From: Angomonas ambiguus
Lineage: Eukaryota > Euglenozoa > Kinetoplastea > Trypanosomatida > Trypanosomatidae
DNA: 64,000 nt
Direction: 5' to 3'
NCBI GenBank assembly: GCA_019695575.1
Contig: JADNSB010000082.1
Coordinates: 1-64,000, forward strand
The notes below the pieces were generated by a model that was not told where the DNA came from, did not search any database, and worked only from the letters and a program-made list of their open reading frames with translations. This document shows, piece after piece, positions 30,001-38,319 of this stretch; positions within the stretch are counted from its first letter, which is position 1; the number at the start of each line of letters is the position of its first letter. The translations under genes and the position numbers were made by a program.

Positions 30001-30485
30001 GAAGTTCAGTCGTCGAGTACCCAGACGCACCACGCCCACTGCGTAGTCCTAGGAAAATAAATTTTGTCGATCGTGAGGAGGAGGGTGGAGTGTTTTCGCC
30101 CAATAAGCCAATGGTCTTCACCGAGCGTAGAGAGTCATTGAAGGATGCGTATTACGCCGCCGCCAGACGTCCCTCTGAAATTGCCTCCCCTCGATCGATC
30201 CTGTCCCCGACAAGACCAAGAAACACACGCACCAACTCTCGAAGTGGCTCAATGGCAATTCCTAAGCGTTACTCCATGTACGCCCCTTCCCCATCGCGGC
30301 GCCGAAGCTCTGTGCGGAAACCATCGAATCCCCCCTCAATGGCGGATCTCTACCAAAGGTCCACCCCTCCCCCGCTATCGTCTGAGCTTTTTGCCGACTC
30401 TAGACGCTCCTTTGACAATATTTCTCCTCAACAACTCGGCGGCATCAATCGAAGAATTTCACTTCTGGAACAGGAGTTTAGTTAG
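24084..30485 (+). CDS. Very large protein: possible propeller/solenoid plus disordered tail
   Basis: 2133 residues from the first ATG of the frame at 24084 (the frame extends upstream only through a TTG codon at 24045). Residues about 1-430 have the beta-strand and Gly/Asp pattern of a WD40/Nup-like propeller (for example VSAVVATSSGELLFIVG). About 450-1150 look helical with Leu-rich amphipathic segments, as in an alpha-solenoid. From about 1200 on it is mostly disordered and Ser/Pro-rich, with a CKCKKGGH patch near 1380, a predicted coiled-coil stretch (about 1660-1850), and a very basic RRRSS-rich end. A propeller + solenoid layout occurs in coat nucleoporins, IFT and vesicle-coat proteins. 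I do not recognise the family; nucleoporin-like or ciliary roles are both possible. Confidence 0.75.
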   Translation: MNSLTLHQVWEGNWPVKKGTRVKLVGPLSSTDEAKSCDPVPAVTYITDDRKKEISVWSPESGGKKIKKLNLKQDKHVLYCVTDDFLTGVFYSAKKRPLGFILMEHDPTDLLSVKKVKVRDFTDEVHALVKDIPMSENDNALFFFSIRNAQLKQTSKGCVVSAVVATSSGELLFIVGILSQKKWKIWNLEGYLSPQPCIYINNDGREVKVVRCDVTSPVDKFVAVLAPSLHAALCVFDRVFPENEDSDAICEDGILNANCVVFREKCFSLDEGESNVVERVFQSQCFILEEHRYPYPYQCSVEVAKKSPLFSIIIPCQSFCTLLHLNYPDHGEEVVAFPVLIENVSEVATFITHPVVCPTRPSGTLVTFLLSSHLKLFACEVFGSSAELSIDDYTNDLSSVLGVDPAKQSISLTRLISLPTGDILYSTGERGLLLRINDAYFGEDLPDRVRPAHKDTHPTATTPADRTLLLEKCLDYLNEIDFPKEGNSVERCVTIFQRILPQIRYFGSSQQEVFLIQTLFDRVFSLVTPVSEEDWSVLWSMTSVIQKLLSKRSRAPNSSFTDTFLLDLYDKYKKSTFKVEEAQKIVQDSTLRGVSQELRKMVKNVSLKDNTLPQVQFILDGLGSGEPPIPLAQEVVRRMVDTGTLSNGACVIRPKGNTGPCIHAVGVSLLASCLDIPIFLNVNEETGDVFWSAHKEGANSLCVPVYAFRDKNEFCSALSLASDLISIPSSDHSFRPDIAVYLFGLSRRTHCLKAFVSLFSSTFMGALKHLEPFSSNRLFLEEVSSSLGVSYDVKIQEALHTETNLPLSLCYVVAGSGASLNTDLFRFVSHVLPQPFSISLLAGFLLYATSRLIAAQCNYSAAALKLVLSSHSGERAVSLGSTEVCWDRLESVKVDSRILWSQLNSLSPYSLEDIARSYLSSVQVSLEASRYDGSAGGTAVSRCIVMCFRIFVLIEYAGIWEKKITEAEASLDATDAVSPEEHFGITGAIQGLQGLLTLGVSVLPIEWVQLKFMNLVAKLSSTVCWEPEWNDFLVVLLESCDLKNSSVSTLKREYFLLLDQIKSRSRNGERNDRLYFKSQEYSAKLRSITDSLTPLKDWNSMPYIFSPSTDKTVPHWPPHCDFPDRRYLLVNDWKNHLTTIETQSTLLKQVTAAVGKNALGFGPISEDSTSSPENPILSRPLFETICQINPPIRSFAAVELTSEIDNATAPRVGPKSATPSVHLVTLPVNHQTIHPSSAKLKEPHSSHDTREKMGVLRPQSLPSSQTSTSSTSVVSDTVHSSKGTKVTHPPGFEWLRRKDNDDSPFSASAIAWWEKDNVLKESSPGKDTDDLSDSMTSFTTTTSKSGSYISEASSEKKPVREQWVGGGKKGLGCKCKKGGHRLKMESNASRNESRSAPRVKLLEFTHVLKPPMDTLSSAMSQGNQLEMKRVKTLEEKDVPEKCTISLLSFPQKPKASQVGYRIGNFTNNGTVYPSYTASSRVGVNYLEPPKLPSSSVFNAPPPLLHLSRKGPSGESFLPEGTPQSSETFGFIDRSSAGQVLREPVAELAPPVRMGEYGAPRTEGDDYQRAPMVSGTSRMSHPILNAEEKLQFKEYTDNLMARGKEEGGDHFAEAPLSGVSTTPQLDVPVPKPVGREEENEESAGPGYATLLRQHNDFMTKAEDVIKQREKENESFYNRVTDTVKTLTEATLALRGGAGLSPGDQSELLRGSIRQRNELLNLNRDLLDLQLAAARSGDPQYFNAERNMSGASNLADQTTTPEREIRDFGVDALSRNIDSDPRSAAAIENTMIDLQKLNDSMKNMNVSAEMMEKAISETRKAIQKYDTEGAFNRMSAEGAAMLSSLKTRTDAAERRLSEMPRSSSVFRNEVPTFGQASSGRRWSVSPIEVTGVSDGNENLSGRRPSTFLSSTSSPLSNVRDEDTQLKDSMSTGTPKSRGSVREFDTAETRVNCPPVEETFPADLSDVPVIEPYRKRSSVVEYPDAPRPLRSPRKINFVDREEEGGVFSPNKPMVFTERRESLKDAYYAAARRPSEIASPRSILSPTRPRNTRTNSRSGSMAIPKRYSMYAPSPSRRRSSVRKPSNPPSMADLYQRSTPPPLSSELFADSRRSFDNISPQQLGGINRRISLLEQEFS

Positions 30486-30909
30486 CTCCTTTGAAAAACT
30501 CGTACTAAATAAACTATATATATATAGATATTATCATAGAGTTGCCTATTTGTTTACCTCTAAATCAATACTAATTCACGCAAAATGCCCGAGTGTTTTT
30601 TTTTTTTTTTGAGATATTCGTATATAGAGACTACAACTTTGAATCTTCTCTTTCCACTTTTCGGTTTTTTTTTCCCCCTCTCCCTTATAGATTAAACGTA
30701 GTTTCTTTCATCTCTTTCGGTTTTTTTTTTCCTTTTCGCCTTTAATTACATTGTGTTATTTTTTCCCCCCTTTAAACTATTTTTTTATTTTTATTTTGGG
30801 GTTTATAATAGCAATCTTATCAAAAGAAAAAGAAAAAGAAAAACGAAGGGCAAAATAATAACAATAATAATAATATAATTAAAAAAAAAAAAATCAACTC
30901 ACTATTATA
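30486..30909. other. Intergenic region with several T tracts
   Basis: 424 bases with repeated T-rich tracts (near 30598-30612, 30665-30680, 30720-30740) and a purine-rich AAAGAAAAAG stretch before the next ATG. Several candidate acceptor tracts; nothing else. Confidence 0.55.
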
Positions 30910-31827
30910 ATGTATGGACAGCAACAATTTGCTCCCGGCACCATGTATCAGCAGAACATGATGTCGTATCCTAGCATCATCCAGCCGGTGCCTTCCTCTG
31001 GTGCCCCTCCTGGCCCTATGATGAATTATTCCCCCGATGCCTTTCAACAAGGGTTCCCCGGCTCAGGCCCCCAGCAGAATTGGCAATATAACAATAACCA
31101 TTATCAAGGGAGACACCGCGACGGACAACGGCAGCGAAACAATGAAATCGGGAACGTCAGTCCCGTCATCCACATGCGCAACGTCACACCAGATGTAACC
31201 CAACTTAGTATTCAAAATTTGGCTCAGAATTTTGGTAATATCAAGCACATTGTCATGCTCCGACAGATGAACCAGGCGTTAGTAGAGATGGAGAGTGTGA
31301 AAAGCGCGCAGGAGTTGGTGGATTTCTGCAAGCAGGCTGGCTTTGCCGAAATAGACGGTCGCCGGGTGTATGTTCGCTACAGCAACCACCAAAACCTAAC
31401 CGCGACCCATCACGTTAGCCGAACCTTGCTGGTTTCTATGTTCAACACGCAGTACGATGTCTCTGTTGCGGTTCAGATCACCCCAGAGATTGTGTATCGC
31501 ATCTTCACCAGCTACGGCTCTTTGAGAAAAATCGTTGTGTTGCCCAAGAACGAGTCTAGCCAGTGGAATCACAATAGGGTACAGGCGTTGGTGCAGTTTG
31601 ACTCGGCTGAAACGGCAGAGAGAGTAAAGAATATTCTTCAAGGACAACCTGTCACCCTGGGGGAGACTGTCACTTTTACATTGGATATTCAGTTTTCCAA
31701 AATGGATGAGATCAAGACAACCAATCCCATGACTTCTTTGCTTATCGATGAAAACGGAAATGCCCAACGCCCCCAACCTCAGACACAGAAACCTGAGGAG
31801 CAAGAAAATCAGGAACAGTGGAGTTAG
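30910..31827 (+). CDS. PTB/hnRNP-L-like RRM protein (DRBD3-like)
   Basis: 305 residues. The N-terminal about 75 residues are Gln/Pro/Asn/Met-rich and disordered. RRM 1 spans about 78-155 (VIHMRNVTPDV as RNP2-like strand, HIVMLRQMNQALVEME, VYVRYSNH), and RRM 2 about 165-275 (RTLLVSMFN, IFTSYGSLRKIVVL, QALVQFDSAE). The 'LRQMNQALVEM' wording and long insertions are typical of polypyrimidine-tract-binding/hnRNP-L RRMs, where usual aromatic RNP residues are replaced. Trypanosomes have two such proteins, DRBD3 (PTB1) and DRBD4 (PTB2), which control mRNA stability and trans-splicing. Two RRMs and the length favour DRBD3. Role by homology: binds pyrimidine-rich mRNA elements. Confidence 0.8.
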   Translation: MYGQQQFAPGTMYQQNMMSYPSIIQPVPSSGAPPGPMMNYSPDAFQQGFPGSGPQQNWQYNNNHYQGRHRDGQRQRNNEIGNVSPVIHMRNVTPDVTQLSIQNLAQNFGNIKHIVMLRQMNQALVEMESVKSAQELVDFCKQAGFAEIDGRRVYVRYSNHQNLTATHHVSRTLLVSMFNTQYDVSVAVQITPEIVYRIFTSYGSLRKIVVLPKNESSQWNHNRVQALVQFDSAETAERVKNILQGQPVTLGETVTFTLDIQFSKMDEIKTTNPMTSLLIDENGNAQRPQPQTQKPEEQENQEQWS

Positions 31828-32512
31828 AAAATTTCATAAGCTAAAGTCGATTGAAAAATACTGTATCAACGAGTGTCAAAAAAAAAAAAAAAGAAAAAGA
31901 AAAGAGGATATTTCGTTTATCGCTCTACAATGGTATAAACAAATAATATGTTTTCTCTGACAGTTTTCTAATTTCTGGTTGTTTTTCTTTATGTTGTTAT
32001 TGTTGCTGTTGTGAATTTGCGGGTCCGGCCAAACAAAATATAAATATAAAAATAAGAATAATAATAAAATCTTATAAGGATCGTTAAAGTTAAGACGAGA
32101 AAAAAAATGTAGGAGTTCAATTTCTTTTTTACTTTACGTTTTTTACTTTTTTTTTTCTGTACCAGTGTACCGTCAAAGGAAACAAGGAAAGTACAAAAAT
32201 AAAAGATTAAAAATTAAAAATTAAAGAAGAAACATGTATAAAAATTTATATATACTGAATGAAAAGGAAAAAAATAAATACATAATCCACTAAGTATTCT
32301 AAACTAAATAAGGTAATATATAAGTTGACGCCTAAACTGTTCAGTCCGTCTTTATATATTTATATATATATAGGTAGATTTCAATGACCTCTATTCGTGT
32401 AACTTTAGCTTTACCCTCCTCACTTTTACTCGCTCCTTTTTTTTTCTTTTCCTTTTCCTTTTTATTTTATTTTTTAATATTAGTTTTTCGCCATAGAGCT
32501 AGTTTTGACACG
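31828..32512. other. Long intergenic region before FBPase
   Basis: 685 bases, AT-rich, with ATATAT stretches and many A/T runs. It should hold the 3' UTR of the RRM gene. From 32417 there is a strong T/C tract used as acceptor signal for the FBPase gene. No RNA gene recognised. Confidence 0.6.
32430..32483 (+). promoter_or_regulatory. Predicted trans-splice acceptor of FBPase
   Basis: T/C tract (about 32430-32475) followed by ATATTAG; the AG at 32482-32483 is 29 bases before the ATG at 32513. The tract lies inside a longer in-frame ORF from 32384, whose 43 extra residues are Phe/Leu-rich and look like a false signal peptide. Confidence 0.7.
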
Positions 32513-33550
32513 ATGGAGGACAAATCACTCTCTCCTGTTACTTTGACCCAGTACATTGTGAAGAGTCAGCCGCCTCACAGTCGGGGTGAGTTCACTCTGA
32601 TGATGATGGCGTTTCAAACCGCCGTAAAGGTGATCGAGAGAAACATCCGAAGTGCTGGTATGCAAGGTCTATTTGGTTATCTTACCGAAAACCACGCCAA
32701 CCCCAGTGGGGAGTCTCAGGCCAAGCTGGACGTTATTGCCAATAATGCCTTTAAATCGTACCTGATGAGTTCCACCAGTATCGCCGCCCTGGGGAGCGAG
32801 GAAGAAGAGCAGTTGGTGATTGTGGATACCGATAAACAAGGGGACTACCTTATCTTTTTTGATCCCCTCGATGGTAGCAGTAACATTGACGCTAACGTGT
32901 CGGTTGGCTCGATCTGGGGCATATGGAGAATCCCTCCCGGCGTGAAGCTGACCTCCCTGGATCAGGCGAACGACTTTCTAAAAACGTTGAAGGGGTCCGA
33001 TATCGTTTCCGCCGGCTATGCCATGTACGGCAGTGCTACCAATTTGGTTCTCACCAGTGGGCATGGGGTGGACGGCTTCACGCTAGACCCTACGGTGGGA
33101 GAGTTTATTCTCACCCATCCTCGCATCTCTATCCCACGGAAGCGCCGCATTTACAGTGTCAACGAGGGCAATTACATGAAATGGGAGGGCTGGTTCAAAG
33201 AGTACATTGAATATGTCAAGAATAACAAGTATTCGGCGAGGTATATCGGCTCTATGGTCGCCGACGTCCACCGTACTCTCTTATACGGAGGTATCTTCTG
33301 TTATCCCAAGGACGCTGGCAAGATTGAGGGGAAGCTTCGGTTTCTCTACGAGGCCGCCCCCATGGCGATGATTGTCGAGCAGGCTGGCGGTAAGGCATGG
33401 AGCGGAACGGGGCGCATCCTGGACCAAGGGATCACTCGTCTCCATCAAAGGACTCCTGTGTACCTTGGAAGCCGCCAAGAGGTCGACCGCTGCCTTTCCT
33501 TCAAGGAGAAGACCACAGCACCTGCCCCACCCACCCAAAGTAAACTGTAA
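32513..33550 (+). CDS. FBP: Fructose-1,6-bisphosphatase, glycosomal
   Basis: 345 residues. Class I FBPase: substrate and metal-binding DPLDGSSNID (about 117-126), GYAMYGSAT, SVNEGN, RYIGSMVADVHR, and the C-terminal FLYEAAPMAMIVEQAGG. It hydrolyses fructose 1,6-bisphosphate to fructose 6-phosphate and phosphate, the committed step of gluconeogenesis. The last three residues are Ser-Lys-Leu, a canonical PTS1, so the enzyme should enter glycosomes/peroxisomes, as known for kinetoplastid FBPases. The start is chosen at the ATG downstream of the acceptor AG. The size is normal for the family. Confidence 0.97.
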   Translation: MEDKSLSPVTLTQYIVKSQPPHSRGEFTLMMMAFQTAVKVIERNIRSAGMQGLFGYLTENHANPSGESQAKLDVIANNAFKSYLMSSTSIAALGSEEEEQLVIVDTDKQGDYLIFFDPLDGSSNIDANVSVGSIWGIWRIPPGVKLTSLDQANDFLKTLKGSDIVSAGYAMYGSATNLVLTSGHGVDGFTLDPTVGEFILTHPRISIPRKRRIYSVNEGNYMKWEGWFKEYIEYVKNNKYSARYIGSMVADVHRTLLYGGIFCYPKDAGKIEGKLRFLYEAAPMAMIVEQAGGKAWSGTGRILDQGITRLHQRTPVYLGSRQEVDRCLSFKEKTTAPAPPTQSKL

Positions 33551-33997
33551 ATCACCATGTAGGTACTCGGAAAAAGAAAATCTATACAAATTTACTCGAC
33601 CTTCTCCAAAAAAAAAAAAAAGCGGACCTTAACACGATGTTTTTTTTTTTCTTTAATCTTTTCTTACCTTATTTATTTCTCAAAACGGTTACTCTCGATA
33701 CTTTCAGCAAAAAAAAAAAAACAAAAAAAAAAAAACTAAAAAAGAATCTTACGCAGTAAGATAATACAAGTCAGGCTCATTTTTTTTTTTTTCAATCTGA
33801 TGCAAATCTGAAAAAAAAAAAATGAGGAAAATTATTTTACTGAACGAGTTTCTAACGGCTTTTTTTTAAAAAAAAAATAAAAATGTGCAAAATTCCTTCT
33901 CTCACTTCATGTAATATATTTCATTCCTTCTCCCTCTCTCTCTCTCTCTGTCTTTCACTTTTTGTCGTCGGTTTTGAGGTAGAGTTTTCATTAGATC
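33551..33997. other. Intergenic region with A/T runs and CT repeat
   Basis: 447 bases with runs of 10 or more A or T, then a (CT)n tract at about 33930-33950 leading to the acceptor AG near 33977-33978 of the next gene. No gene seen. Confidence 0.6.
33930..33978 (+). promoter_or_regulatory. Predicted trans-splice acceptor (CT-repeat tract)
   Basis: (CT)n/TTT tract, then GGTTTTGAG; AG at 33977-33978, 20 bases upstream of the ATG at 33998. Confidence 0.6.
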
Positions 33998-34489
33998 ATG
34001 CCTCCCAAATTCATCCCAAGGCGAAAAACAAAGGTGAATCTTTTTACCAAGTTTCGGGCCTGGTGGCATGGAGTAGACAACGCAGAGGCATTGGCCAAAT
34101 ACGGCGAGCGAGGTGTACTGAGTACCATCTGGATGGAATGGAAAGGAACGCTCATATTGTTGGGATGCGCTCTTTCCTTCGTGATTGGACGACAGCAGTC
34201 TAACAGGGCGAACTATTTTTTAGATAATATTGAACTAAACCGACAAAAGTACTACAGAAAAGATTTCGCTCCGGGGTATGTCGAAGGGGCACCCCCAGGG
34301 GTCTATGATGGACCTAAAGGGTATTCTTACAAGGATAAGGAGACGGGCTTAGCACTGAATGCCGATAACAAATACATCTTGCCTGGTTCAAGGGAGGAGG
34401 GATTGTCGCGGGTGGATAATTCAACGGTGACGAAAGAAATGGTGGAGAGTGCAGAGCGCCTGTTAAGTAGCAAACGTTATGCAAAGTAA
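33998..34489 (+). CDS. Single-TM protein, possibly mitochondrial, unknown
   Basis: 163 residues. Basic N-terminus (PRRKTKVNLFTKFRAWWHG), one hydrophobic helix at about 48-63 (TLILLGCALSFVIG), then a hydrophilic Tyr/Gly-rich C-terminal domain (DFAPGYVEGAPPGVYDGPKGYSY). The layout, a short positive matrix-like end plus one helix plus a soluble domain, is common among supernumerary respiratory-chain and ATP synthase subunits of kinetoplastids. I do not recognise the exact family. The start is supported by the upstream CT tract. Confidence 0.65.
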   Translation: MPPKFIPRRKTKVNLFTKFRAWWHGVDNAEALAKYGERGVLSTIWMEWKGTLILLGCALSFVIGRQQSNRANYFLDNIELNRQKYYRKDFAPGYVEGAPPGVYDGPKGYSYKDKETGLALNADNKYILPGSREEGLSRVDNSTVTKEMVESAERLLSSKRYAK

Positions 34490-34700
34490 GTTTGTCATTT
34501 TGCTTATTTTTATATTTGGATTTAACTGTTTTTTTTTTTTCCTGCCCTCCTTTTCTTTGGTACAATACTGGATTGCTTCTACAGTGATGAAGTCATTCGT
34601 TTCTCTTTGTTTCCCTTTCCCGCCCTATTATTTTTGTCTCTGTTGTTCATGAAATTTATTATCCGTTAGGTTTCTCCCCAGTTACGGTGGTATTCCCTTC

Positions 34701-35261
34701 ATGACTGAACCAAAGGAAGACAGCCACCCTCCACTAGTGTCCTCTATGAATGACGGCTGTCCCCGTACACGAATAGAATCGAGAAGGGCTACCCTAACAA
34801 CGCATTCTAGGTCTAGTAGCAGCTCTTCAGAGAAGCAAAGGGAGGAACACAATAATAGGACTGCCTCCCTCGATGGGAGGGAAGACGACAGCGGCGAAGA
34901 TTATTACAAAATATCAGAAAAAGAGCACTTAACCGTGGAGGAACGTGTGAAGAGGTTAAACGAACGCAACAAGGAGCGGCTCGCCAAGCAGTACGATGCA
35001 GCACCCCAGCCCGGTGTGGCGAGGCGCCCTTCTGTCTTGTTTCGGACCCGATACAGAGTGAATCGATCTATCAAAGGAACACACGAGGGAAACGGTAAAG
35101 CGACGACGGGGGAGCGGCGCCGAATTGAAAGTACCCCTGTAGAACGAACGGAGTCCATTTCCCCTCCGATTCGTGAAGAATCTATTAGTGACCCGCCTGA
35201 GGTGGGAGAAAACGGCTCATCCACTTCGGGTCAGGAACCGTTGGAAATTGATTTGAATTGA
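34701..35261 (+). CDS. Disordered charged protein, unknown
   Basis: 186 residues, rich in Ser, Arg, Glu and Pro and predicted disordered throughout, except one short helix (LTVEERVKRLNERNKERLAKQYD). No domain or targeting signal recognised. The ATG at 34701 follows a pyrimidine-rich stretch and TTAG/CCCCAG acceptor-like sites near 34670-34682, supporting expression. Confidence 0.5.
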   Translation: MTEPKEDSHPPLVSSMNDGCPRTRIESRRATLTTHSRSSSSSSEKQREEHNNRTASLDGREDDSGEDYYKISEKEHLTVEERVKRLNERNKERLAKQYDAAPQPGVARRPSVLFRTRYRVNRSIKGTHEGNGKATTGERRRIESTPVERTESISPPIREESISDPPEVGENGSSTSGQEPLEIDLN

Positions 35262-35458
35262 TGGATTATTGTTCAACAACACTTTGTATCTCCACACAAG
35301 TGTTGTAATATCGAAGGTTCCCTTTTTTTTTTCGTAGAAAAGACGAAATAATATATATTCTCTGAGTAACATTTGTAACGTTCACTTTATCCCTCTTTTT
35401 TTATTATTATTATTATTTATATTGCGCTTTAATACAAAGGTATTAGCGTTCTAACAGC

Positions 35459-36295
35459 ATGCGAAGTGTTATTTCATCTATCACGCGACAGAGTCTTGTT
35501 CAAAAACAGTTGTCCACGGGAGCGTTAACGTCTGCTCTATGGAACCAGAGAGCGGCTTTTCGCGAACAGGGTCAGAAAAACCCCAACGACGATGCAGCAG
35601 AGAAGTTGGAGCTGGAAAAGGATAAGGCGGCACTGAAGAAGTACGGGGCGATTGGTATCTTTGCGTTGATGTGCGGTGCTACTCTATGGTACGGGACTGC
35701 CCAGGCGAAGAAGCGCTATTTTGGGGATGAGGGAAGTGCACGGGTAAGCGTGGAGACCAGAGGGAAGCCGGCGTTGGGGGGTCCCTTCGTACTGGTGAAT
35801 ACGGAAGGGGAACCGGTGTCGCAGGCGGAGTTTCTTGGTTCATGGGCCTTCTTTTATTTCGGCTTCGTCCACTGTCCTGAGATCTGTCCGGTGGAACTCA
35901 ACCGCATGACGCATGTGGTGGATGCCATTCAGAAGAGACGACCACAGGAAAAGATATCGCCCCTGTTTGTCTCCTGTGATCCAAGGAGAGACTCCCTTGA
36001 GGCCATTAAGGAATACCTCTCCGTCTTTCACCCCGACTTTATTGGACTGGTGGGTACTCCTAAGCAGGTCGATGACGCCTGCAAGTCGTACCGTATTTAC
36101 TACTCGATCCCCAGTGAAGATGTGGTGGATACTGATGATTACTTAATTGACCACAGCATTGCCATCTTTCTGTTTGATCCTCAGGGACGATTTGTGGATT
36201 TCTTCGGAAATCGCTACGACGAACAAGAGATCACGGAAAAGGTCGATTACTACATGCAACAGTACGAGAAAGATCCTACATGGACAAATTGGTAG
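35459..36295 (+). CDS. SCO1: SCO1/SCO2 copper chaperone for cytochrome c oxidase
   Basis: 278 residues. A mitochondrial presequence (MRSVISSITRQSLVQKQLS) precedes a transmembrane helix at about 63-80 and an intermembrane-space thioredoxin fold. The copper ligands are present: C139 and C143 in the CPEICP motif and H232 in DYLIDHS. SCO proteins deliver copper to the CuA site of COX2. Size and layout match the family. The start is preceded by ATT/T-rich sequence and several AGs. Confidence 0.95.
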   Translation: MRSVISSITRQSLVQKQLSTGALTSALWNQRAAFREQGQKNPNDDAAEKLELEKDKAALKKYGAIGIFALMCGATLWYGTAQAKKRYFGDEGSARVSVETRGKPALGGPFVLVNTEGEPVSQAEFLGSWAFFYFGFVHCPEICPVELNRMTHVVDAIQKRRPQEKISPLFVSCDPRRDSLEAIKEYLSVFHPDFIGLVGTPKQVDDACKSYRIYYSIPSEDVVDTDDYLIDHSIAIFLFDPQGRFVDFFGNRYDEQEITEKVDYYMQQYEKDPTWTNW

Positions 36296-36540
36296 TTAGC
36301 ATTTTTTAGTCATAAATGACTGTCACAATTTCTATTGATACACACATACACACAATATTTTAATATCAAAAACAAAAAAAAAAAATGGTTACCTTTTTTG
36401 TTTTTGCGATTTTACCTTCTAAGGGCTATCACAACTCAATTTTTTTTTTTATTTGTGTTTTATCTGTACTCCACTTTTCACGGTTCCCTTTTTTTCTCTG
36501 TTTCTCTAATAATAATGATAATAATAAAAGGGCAAACATA

Positions 36541-38319
36541 ATGTCTGTGCACCGTAGCTCATCCTCCCCACAAGCCGACGTTCGTCCACCTGGGGTCTCC
36601 ACCGATGATGTTGCTGTCTTTATTGAAGATACCATTGATAAGCCGACCGCTCAGTGTGTGTCGACGTCCACGTCCGCCGCCGCCATACTAACCCCTCAAC
36701 GGATGCCTCTGACGAACCACGTGGATGTGACGGAGTACGACCCTGAGAATATTGGCCTGGGAGCTTCGAGTGGGAAGAAAGGAAGGACGTCGACTGGATC
36801 GCACGAGAATGGGGGCACCAGCTGCCGTCTTAGCTTCGGGAAGTCGCCAACCCCAAAGGCCGCTCGCCTCAGTTCCTCTCTTCGGGCTAACTCACAGTCA
36901 CACAACACCTCACTGAACAAGGGATGCACCAAGAAGGATGCGGACTCTCCTAATCCTACCCCGATGGTGCCGCTAGGGGAATTAGAGGCAGTGGAGCGCG
37001 AGCGAAACCGGTATCAGAAAATGTATGAACACCAGAAGGCTCTGTATGAAGATATGGCGGAAAAGTATGCAGAGACGTACAACAACTACCAAGATAAGAT
37101 AGTGGAGGTGGTTGCTTTATCCACACGAAACGAAGAAAGCAAACGTTTTATTCGTCAGTTGAAGAAGGAAATGTCGGAAAACCGAACCCGTGTGATGGAT
37201 ATTCAGAATAAGGCGTTAGAAGAGACCAAACATGAAAAGTATACAAGGGAGCGGTATGAACAAATCCTGGACGAACAAGAGCAAAAGTACGACGGAATAC
37301 TGGAACGGTATGAAAGTAAACTGGCGGGTCTAGAAACGTTGTTAAGGGACCTTACGGCGATTCAGCACAACGACGAAAGGATACATGTGTCTCAATTAGA
37401 CTCTTTGCTCAAGGCGGCGTACGCGAAGAACTCTGCCCTGTTCAATGACCTTCTTCGCCAAAGTAAACAGATCGACCTTCTCTACAGTGGAAAAGTATCT
37501 GTAGAAAAGGAACTGGAGTTGACGCGAAGGGAAAAAAGGGAGTTGGAAAGTGCACTGCTGGATGAACGACGGAATATGATGGGGGAGACGGAGCGGTATA
37601 TTGAGCAGGTGGAGGAGCAGCAACAGTCCATCATCAACTTGAGGCAAATGCTCATTCGTGCCATGGAGCACAGCGGCGACCAAGACTCTGGCGAGGAGGA
37701 CTCCGATAGCGACGCCTCTGATGTTATCTATAGTGAGATGGACGAGCAGGACACCTCTACGTTTCAACCCGTTCTGATTCGCTCCTCTAAAGGGGTCACC
37801 CCGATTGACGTGAGTGCCAACGAAAATGCCTTTCCCACCAAAAAGGAAAACAATCCGAATGGGTTGAAGGAAAAGAATAGACCTCTTTTGACTTCTCTCA
37901 TTCGAACCAAGTCCACAACAGACGGGGAAAGTAGCTCTCATCGAATTACCGGTCCTTACATGATCCCACGAGCGTCCCCTTCCGTCACCACCGATTCCTC
38001 ACGTCGATCCTCCGTGGAACTGAAGAAACCTACAGAAAAGGAAAACTCTGTTGAACTCCGTTCGGTCCCACCCAAGACGACTCGGAAGGAGCCCTTAAAA
38101 GAAAGAGAAAAGGATTCTTCCATTAATGTGGAGAGGCCTCTAAAGAACTCAGAGAAGACGACGAAGCCACTCTCGGAGATACAAAGGCATTCTATTAAAG
38201 TGAAGTCTCAAAAGGGAAATGAAAGGGACAAAAAAAGCATCACAGAGGATGACGAAAGTGATGATCAGCCCCGCCTTCACCATCTACCTCAACGCAGTGC
38301 CAATAAGGAGAACCTGTAA
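36541..38319 (+). CDS. Coiled-coil protein with C-terminal KEN motif
   Basis: 592 residues from the ATG after the acceptor-like AAAAG; a longer frame from 36385 adds Phe-rich residues translated from the pyrimidine tract. The first about 145 residues are disordered and Ser/Thr/Pro-rich. A central coiled coil spans about 150-380 (VERERNRYQKMYEHQKAL, EQEQKYDGILERYESKL), followed by an acidic patch (SGEEDSDSDASD) and a disordered Lys/Ser/Glu-rich tail. The last residues are SANKENL, containing a KEN-box-type degron. No family is recognised. A cytoskeletal, spindle or flagellar scaffold regulated in the cell cycle is plausible (inference). Confidence 0.75.
   Translation: MSVHRSSSSPQADVRPPGVSTDDVAVFIEDTIDKPTAQCVSTSTSAAAILTPQRMPLTNHVDVTEYDPENIGLGASSGKKGRTSTGSHENGGTSCRLSFGKSPTPKAARLSSSLRANSQSHNTSLNKGCTKKDADSPNPTPMVPLGELEAVERERNRYQKMYEHQKALYEDMAEKYAETYNNYQDKIVEVVALSTRNEESKRFIRQLKKEMSENRTRVMDIQNKALEETKHEKYTRERYEQILDEQEQKYDGILERYESKLAGLETLLRDLTAIQHNDERIHVSQLDSLLKAAYAKNSALFNDLLRQSKQIDLLYSGKVSVEKELELTRREKRELESALLDERRNMMGETERYIEQVEEQQQSIINLRQMLIRAMEHSGDQDSGEEDSDSDASDVIYSEMDEQDTSTFQPVLIRSSKGVTPIDVSANENAFPTKKENNPNGLKEKNRPLLTSLIRTKSTTDGESSSHRITGPYMIPRASPSVTTDSSRRSSVELKKPTEKENSVELRSVPPKTTRKEPLKEREKDSSINVERPLKNSEKTTKPLSEIQRHSIKVKSQKGNERDKKSITEDDESDDQPRLHHLPQRSANKENL

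Noticed and set aside
32384-32512. Apparent N-terminal signal peptide of FBPase
   Set aside because: It is the translated polypyrimidine tract and acceptor; an ER signal would contradict the C-terminal SKL.
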